Positions 1 to 7,542 of a stretch of DNA of 64,000 nucleotides are shown here, piece by piece. The number at the start of each line of letters is the position of its first letter. Positions within the stretch are counted from its first letter, which is position 1. The notes under the pieces were generated by a model. That model was not told the DNA's origin, made no database searches, and worked only from the letters and a program-made list of their open reading frames with translations. The translations under genes and the position numbers were made by a program. Origin of the DNA: an uncultured Oscillospiraceae bacterium (lineage in GTDB: Bacteria; Bacillota; Clostridia; Oscillospirales; Acutalibacteraceae); contig CASFCH010000065.1 in the NCBI GenBank assembly GCA_949293315.1, positions 1-64,000 of the forward strand, given 5' to 3'.

Positions 1-334
1 CTTCTTTTTGCTCCAATCCAAAGGCAGCAGCATAGAAGATCAGATTTTCCATGCCGGTCAGATTATCATACATCTGTGCGTGTTCGGTTACGATCCCAGA
101 CAGGAGATGGGCCTTTTCCGGTTGGGCATTGGGATTGACGCCCATGATATCACAGGAACCGCCGGATGGAGTAAGGACTCCGGTGAGAAGTTTTACGGTT
201 GTTGTCTTTCCGGCTCCGTTGGGGCCGAGAAAACCGAACACCTCCCCTGTGTTCAGCGACAGTGAAAGTTGCTTTAATGCTTCTTTTCCGCCGGGATAAG
301 TTTTGGATAGTTTCTGTATGGTAACGGTCTCCAT
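1..334 (-). CDS. ABC transporter ATP-binding protein (partial, runs off left edge)
   Basis: The N-terminal 111 codons of an ABC ATPase read leftward from an ATG at 334. Walker A is GPNGAGKTTT near residue 38, and the usual A-loop tyrosine (KTYPGG) lies before it; the Q-loop region follows. The rest, with signature and Walker B, is outside the window. The start abuts the stop of the XRE regulator with no gap and has a good GAGGAGG site, so the two are co-transcribed. Substrate unknown; the layout resembles drug or peptide exporters controlled by an adjacent regulator. Confidence 0.9.
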   Translation of the reverse strand, partial: METVTIQKLSKTYPGGKEALKQLSLSLNTGEVFGFLGPNGAGKTTTVKLLTGVLTPSGGSCDIMGVNPNAQPEKAHLLSGIVTEHAQMYDNLTGMENLIFYAAAFGLEQKE

Positions 335-1453
335 TTATTTTTCCTCCTCGTTTGCCCTCAGTCTATCAACCATTGTCTGAAACCGTGGATTTTCGGCTAA
401 CGGCAGGAAGACAGGATTTTCACTGAGAGCTTGTGTCATACTGTGCCGGATAAGCGTTTCATCTCTTGGTGGAAAGGAACCTAACATGAGTTCGCTGTTA
501 AACCACTCATCCAGAAGATTGAAGAAGTTGTCCCCATGCAGACGCAATGGGTAAATATCACTGACGGCCAGATCCGTATACTGCGTGAGAATATCCAGCG
601 CCTGTTCGGTATCTCCAAGCGCCAGCCATCCCTGAGCAATCGTGATATAGACACCTAAAAGAATGCCGGGATGCAGGGCTTTCATTTGAAAAGTATCCGC
701 AATCTGATAAAATCGCTGACAGGCTTCTGCAAATTGCTCCTCATCGTTCAGACATAAGTTCAGATAGGACGGGAACAGATCAAAGAGCGTCATAATCTCT
801 TTGTAGATTCCAGCCTGAAGGATTTTTTTGGCTTCCTGGTCATGGCCGGTTGCCCGATATGCGGAAGCCAGAAGAGGCTCAGGAGAACCCGCTTGTATTT
901 CAATTGGCTCCAGAATATCAATGACCTCTGATGGACGCTGGAGCTGCAGCAGACAAAACGCTTCCATAAGCAATGCCTCTTTTTGCAGATTAGGCTCATC
1001 CGCTTCGGACCTTACACGACGGAAGCATTCCAGAGCTTTTTCCGTAATCTGTGCCATTTGCGCCGGATTTGAAGCCTGCGCAATATGATTGATCAAAAGA
1101 GATCCTAATTGGAACAAGAGAGGATAGCAGGAATAGTACTTTTTTATAATCTCAAGGCACTCAGCCAAGACCTCATCAAAGGGCAGTACAGAAAAGTCCT
1201 TTGAAAGGCGGAGATATAACTTCTGGATATCCTCTTTTTCCATCTGTGGCTGGTATCCGATCAGCTCGTCAATGCTGATATCGAAATAAGACGCCAGTTG
1301 TGGCAACAGCGAAATATCCGGCAGCGAAGAGCTGGTTTCCCATTTGGAAACAGCTCCTTTTGAAACGCCGATATGGGCGGCCAGTTCATCCTGTGTGATT
1401 CCCCGTTTATGGCGATTCTCGATCAGGATACGGCCGAGATTCATTTCCTTCAT
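335..1453 (-). CDS. XRE-family regulator with TPR-like C-terminal region
   Basis: About 372 residues. An N-terminal helix-turn-helix of XRE type (residues ~8-62, with GVSKGAVSKWETSSSLPDI) is followed by a long all-helical region rich in alternating Leu/Ala that resembles TPR-like ligand domains of regulators of the Rgg/PlcR kind. The ATG at 1453 is preferred over an upstream GTG because it sits correctly behind GAGGTG. It ends exactly where the ABC ATPase gene begins, so it probably controls that transporter, perhaps in response to a peptide; the ligand idea is inference. Confidence 0.85.
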   Translation of the reverse strand: MKEMNLGRILIENRHKRGITQDELAAHIGVSKGAVSKWETSSSLPDISLLPQLASYFDISIDELIGYQPQMEKEDIQKLYLRLSKDFSVLPFDEVLAECLEIIKKYYSCYPLLFQLGSLLINHIAQASNPAQMAQITEKALECFRRVRSEADEPNLQKEALLMEAFCLLQLQRPSEVIDILEPIEIQAGSPEPLLASAYRATGHDQEAKKILQAGIYKEIMTLFDLFPSYLNLCLNDEEQFAEACQRFYQIADTFQMKALHPGILLGVYITIAQGWLALGDTEQALDILTQYTDLAVSDIYPLRLHGDNFFNLLDEWFNSELMLGSFPPRDETLIRHSMTQALSENPVFLPLAENPRFQTMVDRLRANEEEK

Positions 1454-1473
1454 AGTATTCACCTCATGTTGTA

Positions 1474-1502
1474 ATTATAAGGGAAGAAGATAGCAGATTC
1501 AA
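1474..1502 (-). promoter_or_regulatory. Sigma-A promoter for the regulator/ABC unit
   Basis: Read on the minus strand: TTGAAT (1502-1497), a 17-bp spacer and a perfect TATAAT (1479-1474), about 20 bp upstream of the regulator start codon. Confidence 0.65.
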
Positions 1503-1559
1503 TGGAGGCGTGTTTCACTTTTGGCGAAAAAGTCTACCGTAAGGAAACTTTTTGAAATA

Positions 1560-1592
1560 AAAAAGCTCTCTGCCTCAAAACAGAGAGCTTTC
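1560..1592 (-). terminator. Rho-independent terminator after the C45 gene
   Basis: Inverted repeat AAAGCTCTCTG / CAGAGAGCTTT with an 8-nt loop, followed on the minus strand by a T-rich tract, just past the stop of the C45 hydrolase gene. Confidence 0.8.
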
Positions 1593-1596
1593 GTAA

Positions 1597-2604
1597 TTAA
1601 AACAGGAAACGCTGATCGAGTTTATAATCCGTCCTGCTCGGATTTTTTTCGGTGCGATAGATTTTTCGTTCTTTTAGATCATATAAGACGGACCAAACGG
1701 TGTCTTTTCCGGTGAATCTGTCATACTGACAAAGAAAGCCATGTTCTCCGCGCAGCAATTGCTTGGATTCTTCCAGACTCATTTCTTTTGCGTGAGTTTC
1801 CAGAAAATTGACCAAAGTCTGGTATCGTGTTTCCGCTTGCCAGTCGTCAATTCCCTGAGGGTTTACTGAAGAAAGTTCATCAGAATGAAATCGGTTTGTG
1901 GCGCAGACATAAGGCTTTTCTTTGGTTGGACGCAGTACGATCACCTTGTCACAATAGCATTCAAGGACAGCTAAGTTTCCGGAAGCGTCGGCAACCGTAA
2001 ATGTTTGTGCAGAGCTGATAGGAAACTTATTCAGATAAATAATTACTTCATCAACGCTGCTGCACTTTTCTAAAAAGAAACGGAGCAGAAGTCCGGCGTT
2101 CATCCCAGGACGAATAGATGGAGGATACACGGAGGTCAAGCCAACGGCCAGCCTCTTTTCATTCACTCCATCTTCCATCTGAACAAAAGCGGTTGTGTTC
2201 CCGGTAAAGGAAAAGGAGCCAGCGGGAAATCGGTAAATCACATTCAAATTGTTTTTTTCAATGGCAGTCAGAAAATCGCTGTTGCGGCCAAAGAAAATGG
2301 AGTGTTCATTGGAAATTGCAAAACAGGAGCATTGACAGGCCGGCGGCATAGCATAGATGCTGAATAAAAGACTCTGAAGGAGTTTTACATCACAGGATTG
2401 TCCGTCTGCAATCCCTTGTATTTCATCCAGGATTTCCGGGAAGTATTCCCGATAGATAGGGAGGCATTCTTCTGCAAACCTGATGCGTTCCTCAGTAATC
2501 GGAAATGGAATATTGTTCAAAATATAATTTGCGTGCTTTGCCAGCCGGGAACCCCACCGAAATCCAATTTCATAGTGGTTCCCATAAAATCTTGCGTGAT
2601 ACAT
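1597..2604 (-). CDS. C45-type autoproteolytic hydrolase (penicillin acylase / Ntn-hydrolase-like)
   Basis: 335 residues. The fold signature is that of the C45/acyl-CoA:6-APA acyltransferase-like Ntn hydrolases: an N-terminal helical prosegment, then a Cys-rich cleavage site ACQCSCFAI where Cys92 is the likely nucleophile exposed by self-cleavage, then FFGRNSDF and ECYCDKV. Relatives cleave amides such as N-acyl amino acids, penicillins or acyl-homoserine lactones; the substrate here is not predictable. The ATG at 2604 is chosen because AAAGGAGAG lies just upstream; a longer ORF has no such site. No signal peptide, so cytoplasmic. It looks like cargo. Confidence 0.8.
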   Translation of the reverse strand: MYHARFYGNHYEIGFRWGSRLAKHANYILNNIPFPITEERIRFAEECLPIYREYFPEILDEIQGIADGQSCDVKLLQSLLFSIYAMPPACQCSCFAISNEHSIFFGRNSDFLTAIEKNNLNVIYRFPAGSFSFTGNTTAFVQMEDGVNEKRLAVGLTSVYPPSIRPGMNAGLLLRFFLEKCSSVDEVIIYLNKFPISSAQTFTVADASGNLAVLECYCDKVIVLRPTKEKPYVCATNRFHSDELSSVNPQGIDDWQAETRYQTLVNFLETHAKEMSLEESKQLLRGEHGFLCQYDRFTGKDTVWSVLYDLKERKIYRTEKNPSRTDYKLDQRFLF

Positions 2605-2741
2605 ATTTTGCTCTCCTTTATATGAATTAGAGAGCTGCCGGCAACTCTGATTATAAGGGTAACTGAATAAAAATTTTATGTCAATAGGGATTTGCAAAAG
2701 ACCGAGCCGAGTAATGAATAGCTGCAACACATAAAAATGAA

Positions 2742-2768
2742 AGCACAGAAGATCAACTCTTCTGTGCT
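2742..2768 (-). terminator. Terminator after the XRE gene
   Basis: Perfect 11-bp stem AGCACAGAAGA / TCTTCTGTGCT with a 5-nt loop, followed on the minus strand by a T-rich tail; it lies 4 bp past the XRE stop codon. Confidence 0.85.
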
Positions 2769-2772
2769 CATT

Positions 2773-3375
2773 TTACTCCATAAACGCCAGCCATTTGTTC
2801 CCATAGGTATCCAGATAAAACCGTTGTCCCAATTCATTCTCTACAAACCGATCTTTGACTGTATACCAGCCGCGCATTTCCTGACGCAGAGGTTCATCTT
2901 TGGAAATGGGTTCCACCCAAACCCGGATGTAAGTTCCAATCTCATCGCGGGACAATTTTCGACCTTCCGGAATGCTGTTACTCTGAAATATCGGCGGTAG
3001 CGCTGAAATCCGTGTAGCATCGCTAAATGGCAGTTCGTTGCCATCCAAAAACCGGATACGCTCATTGACAGCGTCTACCAAGCCCCAACGATTATTATTT
3101 ACGAAGACAGGATGGTCGTGAAGAAATGGAAGGATATCCTTGTCTATGGATTCCGCAATACGGCGAAACGGATTTGCGGCATCTGTTCTGCCAAGCAAAT
3201 AGTCCGTAGAAACGCCATATAGGTCTGCCATTTTCTCCAAGGCATCAATCGTAGGAAGTCTTCTTCCGGATTCCCAGTTGTTCACAGTAGCAGCGGAAAC
3301 TTGTAATTGCTCTGCCGCGTCCTTTTGGCTAATTCCCGATTGAACTCTTGCGTCTTTGAATCTGTATGGCATCAT
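2773..3375 (-). CDS. XRE-family transcriptional regulator
   Basis: 200 residues. Classic XRE HTH at the N-terminus (KDAAEQLQVSAATVNNWESG), a linker ending in DYLLGRTD, and a C-terminal region of unknown fold. Start: AGGAGG is 5 nt upstream of ATG 3375; the GTG at 3381 lies inside the ribosome site and is rejected. It follows a small HTH gene on the same strand with a 33-bp gap, so they form a two-gene unit and probably autoregulate. It resembles repressors of mobile elements, but the target is not known. Confidence 0.85.
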   Translation of the reverse strand: MMPYRFKDARVQSGISQKDAAEQLQVSAATVNNWESGRRLPTIDALEKMADLYGVSTDYLLGRTDAANPFRRIAESIDKDILPFLHDHPVFVNNNRWGLVDAVNERIRFLDGNELPFSDATRISALPPIFQSNSIPEGRKLSRDEIGTYIRVWVEPISKDEPLRQEMRGWYTVKDRFVENELGQRFYLDTYGNKWLAFME

Positions 3376-3408
3376 GTTCACCTCCTGCTGATTAAACTAT
3401 TATGCTGG

Positions 3409-3606
3409 CTATTCCGAAATTTGTTTTTTGCAATACTTTCCTGTTTTTATTCGTGCATCCGCAGGCTTTTGCGCATCTTCAGGAATGATCCAATTGTTCC
3501 CTGCCTTTTGGGCACCTTCAATTCTGTTTTCCGAACAGAGAATAGCAATACGCCTTGCAGAGAGGTTCCATTTTTTGGCGATTTCAAAAGTTGACAAGTA
3601 TTTCAT
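3409..3606 (-). CDS. Small helix-turn-helix DNA-binding protein
   Basis: 65 residues with an excisionase/MerR-like winged HTH: STFEIAKKWNLSARRIAILC, then a recognition stretch and NNWIIPEDAQKPADAR. Proteins of this size are common beside recombinases in Firmicutes elements, where they act as small regulators or directionality factors. It leads the operon with the XRE gene and diverges from the resolvase, sharing the ~320-bp region between them. A role as excisionase for the resolvase is possible but not shown. Confidence 0.8.
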   Translation of the reverse strand: MKYLSTFEIAKKWNLSARRIAILCSENRIEGAQKAGNNWIIPEDAQKPADARIKTGKYCKKQISE

Positions 3607-3647
3607 ACTATAAGGGATCCTTTCTCTTTTTTCGTGGCTCTATGCTT

Positions 3648-3692
3648 ATTATATTCAATTTCCTGAACAATATCAAGCGAGCAGTTCGCTTG
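3648..3692 (-). promoter_or_regulatory. Promoter and inverted-repeat operator for the HTH/XRE unit
   Basis: Minus strand: TTGATA (3676-3671), a 17-bp spacer and TATAAT (3653-3648). A 7-bp inverted repeat, CAAGCGA / TCGCTTG (3674-3692, 5-bp gap), overlaps the -35 box, a natural spot for autorepression. Confidence 0.65.
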
Positions 3693-3780
3693 GTTTGGCT
3701 TGGACAGCGCAATTTGCTCTTTAAGGTGAATTTGTCTGATCCGATGTGTTGCAAATTTTCTGTTAAACCTGTGTAATAAG

Positions 3781-3810
3781 GTATCTATAAAGGTACACCT
3801 TTATAGATGC
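3781..3810. promoter_or_regulatory. Palindromic site, probable resolvase crossover site
   Basis: A perfect 12-bp inverted repeat (ATCTATAAAGGT / ACCTTTATAGAT) with a 2-bp centre, about 28-30 bp overall, lies upstream of the small resolvase gene. This is the size and symmetry of site I of serine-resolvase res sites. Its half-sites resemble the arms of the next repeat (GTATCTRTAAA). The intergenic stretch 3607-3925 otherwise holds only the divergent promoter and the repeats listed here. Confidence 0.55.
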
Positions 3811-3835
3811 AGGAAAGAAAAGCGGATCACGCGCA

Positions 3836-3910
3836 AAAATGTATCTGTAAACCTTCAGATTTCTTTTATGGACATATTCAAAAACAAACGGAGGTTTACA
3901 GACACATTTT
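3836..3910. repeat. Inverted repeat with 19-bp arms upstream of the resolvase
   Basis: Arms at 3836-3854 and 3892-3910 match 18 of 19 bases in inverted orientation, separated by 37 bp. The right arm ends just before the ribosome site of the resolvase gene. Together with the 3781 palindrome this gives four similar half-sites, consistent with accessory resolvase sites or autoregulation; an invertible segment is a less likely alternative. Confidence 0.6.
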
Positions 3911-3925
3911 CAAGGAGGACAGAGG

Positions 3926-4534
3926 ATGAAAAAGGTATATGGATATGCCCGTGTATCTACAAAAGAGCAACACTTGGATCGGCAGCTGAAAGCGCTGCTT
4001 GATTTCGGTATTGAGGAACGAGATATCGTGACGGATAAGTCCAGTGGAATGTCGATGGATCGTGAAGGATATCAGATGCTGAAAACAAGGTTGCTGCGTG
4101 ACGGCGATACGCTGGTGATTAAATCTTTGGACCGGCTCAGCAGAAACAAAGGCTATATCAAAGCAGAGCTGGAGTATTTCAAACAGCGGCACATCCGGGT
4201 GATGGTACTTGATTTACCGACAACCCTTGCGGAACTGCCGGAAGGTCAGGAATGGGTTTTCGAGATGATCAATACTATTCTGATTGAGGTCCTGGCCAGT
4301 ATAGCAGAGCAGGAACGCTTAACGACAAGGCAGCGGCAGCAAGAAGGCATTGCAGTTGCAAAAGAACAGGGAAAACATCTTGGTCGCCCCAAAGCGGAGT
4401 TCCCGCCAGATTGGGAAGGAACATATAAAAGCTGGAAGCAAGGTGATTTGACAGCAATTGCTGCAATGAAGCACCTTGGGCTGAAACGAAGCACATTTTA
4501 TAATTTGGTCAAACTACAGGAGGGGCGCACATGA
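3926..4534 (+). CDS. Small serine resolvase/invertase
   Basis: 202 residues. The N-terminal catalytic domain has YARVSTKEQ with Ser11 as nucleophile, IKSLDRLSRN, and a long E-helix. The C-terminus (~155-200) is a HTH (TAIAAMKHLGLKRSTFYNLV). This is the Tn3/Hin class, not a large integrase. Ribosome site AGGAGG with ATG at 3926. It overlaps the sortase start by 4 bp (ATGA), so the two are one operon. The likely job is resolving dimers or inverting a segment at the palindromes just upstream. Confidence 0.9.
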   Translation: MKKVYGYARVSTKEQHLDRQLKALLDFGIEERDIVTDKSSGMSMDREGYQMLKTRLLRDGDTLVIKSLDRLSRNKGYIKAELEYFKQRHIRVMVLDLPTTLAELPEGQEWVFEMINTILIEVLASIAEQERLTTRQRQQEGIAVAKEQGKHLGRPKAEFPPDWEGTYKSWKQGDLTAIAAMKHLGLKRSTFYNLVKLQEGRT

Positions 4535-5292
4535 AGAAAAATATTTTTGTGCTCATACTGACTTTGCTACTTGCAGGAATATTAGTTTTTTCCGGATATC
4601 AAATCTACAAAATCATTTCTGAATATGAGTCTGGGGAGCGCACTTACGACGACCTTGAGATATATGTTTCGACGCCGTCGAATACCAGTACACCACAAAA
4701 CTCATCTGAGTCTGATGAGAAAATCGAGAACGCATGGCCTGAAGTGGACTTTGAAGGTTTAGCAGCCATCAATCCAGATATTGTAGGTTGGATTTATTCT
4801 GAAGGTACGCCCATCAATTACCCGATTGTGCAGGGCACAGACAATTCCTACTATCTAAAACACCTCTATACCGGAGAATATAACGGCGCCGGCAGCATTT
4901 TTCTTGACAGCCGCAATTCTTCGGACTTTTCAGATCGCCATACCATTGTTTATGGGCATCATATGCAGAATGGCTCGATGTTCTCCTCCCTAACTGACTA
5001 TAAAAAGCAGGACTACTATGAGGCTCACCCCATCCTGTATCTGATGACACCAGAGAAAAACTATGAGATAAAGGTATTTGCCGGGTATGTAGCAAGCACC
5101 AAAGACGATGCGTGGCAGATTACCTTTGATAGCGAGGAAAGCTTCCAAGCATGGATTGGAAGAGCGATAGAAAAATCCACCTTCAGCAGCAACATCACGC
5201 CCGCAGTCACAGACCGCATTATCACGCTTTCGACCTGTAGTTACGAGTTTGACAATGCGCGATATGTACTGGTAGGAATTTTGAACGGATAA
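4531..5292 (+). CDS. srtB: Class B sortase
   Basis: 253 residues: an N-terminal uncleaved signal anchor (residues ~4-28), a Ser/Thr-rich linker, then the sortase domain. Catalytic residues are visible: His143 in YGHHM, Cys235 in TLSTCS and Arg243 in NARYV. Sortase B enzymes cut a C-terminal sorting signal at the cell surface and attach the protein to peptidoglycan or to another protein. No LPXTG- or NPQTN-type substrate is seen in the window. Translational coupling to the resolvase gene is unusual but is a layout seen in mobile elements of gut Clostridia. Confidence 0.9.
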   Translation: MKKNIFVLILTLLLAGILVFSGYQIYKIISEYESGERTYDDLEIYVSTPSNTSTPQNSSESDEKIENAWPEVDFEGLAAINPDIVGWIYSEGTPINYPIVQGTDNSYYLKHLYTGEYNGAGSIFLDSRNSSDFSDRHTIVYGHHMQNGSMFSSLTDYKKQDYYEAHPILYLMTPEKNYEIKVFAGYVASTKDDAWQITFDSEESFQAWIGRAIEKSTFSSNITPAVTDRIITLSTCSYEFDNARYVLVGILNG

Positions 5293-5296
5293 TAGA

Positions 5297-5372
5297 GAGC
5301 CGCTTGCAGAAATGCTGGCGGCTCGATTACATAGAAAATCCGAAGGGCAATACCTCAAATGAGATATTGCCC
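5297..5372. terminator. Convergent terminator region between sortase and secreted-protein genes
   Basis: Two hairpins fill the space between converging genes: GAGCCGC / GCGGCTC (5297-5324) and GGGCAATA / TATTGCCC (5345-5372). Neither has a long T run, so termination efficiency is uncertain. Confidence 0.5.
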
Positions 5373-5419
5373 CAGTAGTTTGTATTAAGCGCTGTTGCTC
5401 AGGTTAAAGAGCTGTTAGT

Positions 5420-6100
5420 TTATGCCGGGCAATATGCCTCATACCATATGCGCCAGCCCTCACTGGTTACAGTGTACTCGTTGAACCAGCTGGTATATGT
5501 TTCCTCTAAATCGCCCCACACTTGAACATAATAGGTGCGTCCACCGTCGATCCGCTGGATTTCGCAATCCGTCTCGTCCCAACTATCACCCATTCCAGAA
5601 TAAAGGCTGCTTCCATTGCTTACGACACCAGCCCACAGGTCGCGTTTATGGAACTCGCTGTAGGATACATTCCCGGTGATGTAACAACGAATTGTTGTAG
5701 CATTGGGATAATAATAGCCGATGGTTTGATAACGATATACAGTGTGGGTTGCACGAGGAGAAATTGCACTTACAGAACCGCTCGTATCTTCATCATATCT
5801 TTCGGAAGCGACAATAGCTGCATAACTTTCTTCTGCAAGGCGATTGTTTTCTGCAAGAGCTGCCTGCCCTGCAACCAGTCGTTCCTCTAAAGCGGCCAAT
5901 TCCGCCTCTTCATCTTCAGCAGATACAACGGAAGTGCGCTGTTTGGACTCTACTGTAATTGTAACGCCATATTTCTCGCCTAAAGCGGCTACTTTGTCTG
6001 CAAAGTCGCTCTCCGCATCTGCCGCAAAAGCGGTAGTAGCTAAAGACATCATCAGGCAAAGTACAAGCGTCGCACTCAGCCAGGTCCTAATTTTTTTCAT
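5420..6100 (-). CDS. Secreted protein of unknown function
   Basis: 226 residues. A clear Sec signal peptide ends near AFA (residue ~26). After it comes an acidic helical stretch (residues ~30-110), then a Tyr/Trp-rich beta region with repeated short patterns such as YRYQTIGYYY. I do not recognise the family. The gene is the last of a leftward PadR-HAAS-secreted protein unit and overlaps the preceding gene by 14 bp; AAAGGTG precedes the ATG. Export through the Sec pathway is likely; no sorting signal or anchor is visible at the C-terminus. Confidence 0.75.
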   Translation of the reverse strand: MKKIRTWLSATLVLCLMMSLATTAFAADAESDFADKVAALGEKYGVTITVESKQRTSVVSAEDEEAELAALEERLVAGQAALAENNRLAEESYAAIVASERYDEDTSGSVSAISPRATHTVYRYQTIGYYYPNATTIRCYITGNVSYSEFHKRDLWAGVVSNGSSLYSGMGDSWDETDCEIQRIDGGRTYYVQVWGDLEETYTSWFNEYTVTSEGWRIWYEAYCPA

Positions 6101-6605
6101 ACTTGTTCACCTTTTTTCGTCGAATTCTTGAAACAATGCAGTAGGCAGCGCTTAATACAAATACTACCAAAGGAATTGCTATAAACCATCTGGCGTTTTG
6201 AATCAGATCAAAAAAGGTTATTGGTGCTGATGTTATCTCGACATTAGCTGGCCCAGAGACACCTCCTGTAGAAGAAACCGATGTGTTGCTTATTGTGTAT
6301 ACCTGCAGCCCTATGGCGATACCTACAATGATAAAGGTAAGGATAAGCGAGACAATGGAAACCGTCCTGGCAATGCCATATTTCCGATTGGCTTGATATT
6401 CAGGATCATTTTTATATGAGGAATTGTAATCGGCGGCCATTTGACTTGCGGCCCCCATTCGAGTCAAGATTTCGTTCTCGGTTTCACCGTTGCTCAAAGC
6501 ATATTCAAATTCGCCCATAAGCCCTTCGACAATACGCTTCTTTGTTTTGCGGTCAACACGCAGATGCCGTTTGACTTGATTGGCATATTTTTCTAATGAG
6601 TTCAT
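6087..6605 (-). CDS. HAAS/DUF1700-like membrane protein
   Basis: 172 residues. The N-terminal ~70 residues (SLEKYANQVKRHLRVDRKTK, then a Glu-rich helix) match the HAAS type of domain found beside PadR regulators. Two membrane segments follow (~82-105 and ~137-158) and a basic tail. In known PadR-HAAS pairs the membrane protein is thought to sense envelope state or act with the regulator. It overlaps the PadR stop by 1 bp and the secreted-protein gene by 14 bp, so all three are co-expressed. Confidence 0.8.
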   Translation of the reverse strand: MNSLEKYANQVKRHLRVDRKTKKRIVEGLMGEFEYALSNGETENEILTRMGAASQMAADYNSSYKNDPEYQANRKYGIARTVSIVSLILTFIIVGIAIGLQVYTISNTSVSSTGGVSGPANVEITSAPITFFDLIQNARWFIAIPLVVFVLSAAYCIVSRIRRKKVNKYEKN

Positions 6606-6940
6606 CAGTGCTCCTCCTTGCGGTTCAGGAAATAATTCACGGATTTTGAAAATTCAGCCCAATAAGCTTTCATTGCTTCAAGCTGCTGTAGTCCTTTTTC
6701 AGTAATGTGAAAATCCTTTTTTTGCTTTCCGTTGGGTACGGACTTTATATAACCAGCATCTTCAAGCCTGTAAAATACAGGATATACAGATCCTTCACGA
6801 GCACCTGAAAAGAACGGATTGCCTTCAGTGTTTAGAATTGTCATAATCTCTCCGCCATACATCGGCTTTGCAGAGAGAAGCGATAGAAATATCATTTCAA
6901 GCGTTCCACGCTTGAGTTGCTGCAAATAGTGATCTCCCAT
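6605..6940 (-). CDS. PadR-family transcriptional repressor
   Basis: 111 residues forming a PadR winged helix: LKRGTLEMIFLSLLSAKPMY, then GSVYPVFYRLEDAGYI as recognition region, and a short dimer helix near the C-terminus. Members repress their own operon until a ligand or membrane stress releases them. It leads the three-gene leftward operon, and a 13-bp perfect palindrome lies directly downstream of the -10 box of its promoter, which fits autorepression. Confidence 0.92.
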   Translation of the reverse strand: MGDHYLQQLKRGTLEMIFLSLLSAKPMYGGEIMTILNTEGNPFFSGAREGSVYPVFYRLEDAGYIKSVPNGKQKKDFHITEKGLQQLEAMKAYWAEFSKSVNYFLNRKEEH

Positions 6941-6965
6941 TCAACCAACTCCTTAGTCATACTTA

Positions 6966-7011
6966 TTAGTGTCACTAAGAAAATTATACTATGCCAAGGT
7001 TGCAATGTCAA
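6966..7011 (-). promoter_or_regulatory. PadR operon promoter with palindromic operator
   Basis: Minus strand: TTGACA (7011-7006), 17-bp spacer, TATAAT (6988-6983), both perfect consensus. The transcription start region holds the palindrome TTAGTGACACTAA (6978-6966), well placed as a repressor site. Confidence 0.75.
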
Positions 7012-7103
7012 TATCTATTCAAAAAACGCCTGATATTTACGAGGTCCCTGTTTCCCTGCTTACCAGACTCAGACTTTATATTCCGTGTTTTTAAAATATG
7101 GTA

Positions 7104-7144
7104 TTGACAAAACTGTTTTAACTGTATATACTGTACCTATACAG
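7104..7144 (+). promoter_or_regulatory. GntR/ABC operon promoter with inverted-repeat operator
   Basis: TTGACA (7104-7109), 17-bp spacer, TATACT (7127-7132). An inverted repeat CTGTATA / TATACAG (7122-7128 and 7138-7144) covers the -10 box and start site, the usual place for YtrA-type GntR repressor binding. Confidence 0.7.
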
Positions 7145-7166
7145 AAAACATAAGGGAGGCGATTTG

Positions 7167-7538
7167 GTGAATGTATTCATAGATAATAAAAGTGGCGCGC
7201 CTATCTATGATCAAATATATACGCAAATCAAAGAGCAAATAATAAACGGCACTCTTCAGGAAGACGATCCGCTGCCTTCGATCCGTAATTTAGCGAAAGA
7301 TTTGAGGATTAGCGTGGTAACGACCAAGCGGGCGTATGACGAGCTTGAAAAAGAAGGATTTATCTATACCATAGCGGCCAAAGGCTGTTTTGTAGCGGCA
7401 AAGAATGTTGAACTATTGCGCGAGACAAATCTGAAAAAGATTGAAGAGTATATGGAGCAGATCGCCCGGCTGGCTGTCTCTTGCAACCTGACAAAGAAAG
7501 AGATTCTTGAAATGTTCGACTATATGATGGAGGAATAA
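7167..7538 (+). CDS. GntR-family (YtrA-type) repressor
   Basis: 123 residues. An N-terminal GntR winged helix (PIYDQIYTQIKEQIINGTL to GFIYTIAAKGCFVA) with the short helical tail typical of the YtrA subfamily, which regulates adjacent ABC exporters in response to cell-envelope antibiotics. The GTG at 7167 is chosen: GGGAGG is 8 nt upstream, and the protein then starts MNVFIDN like its relatives; an in-frame TTG at 7164 is the alternative. First gene of the GntR-ATPase-permease unit. Confidence 0.9.
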   Translation: MNVFIDNKSGAPIYDQIYTQIKEQIINGTLQEDDPLPSIRNLAKDLRISVVTTKRAYDELEKEGFIYTIAAKGCFVAAKNVELLRETNLKKIEEYMEQIARLAVSCNLTKKEILEMFDYMMEE

Positions 7539-7542
7539 AACG

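Noticed and set aside
3836-3910. Invertible promoter driven by the resolvase
   Set aside because: The repeat-flanked segment is only 37 bp, has no clear promoter in either direction, and the arms resemble resolvase binding sites more than invertase gix/hix sites.
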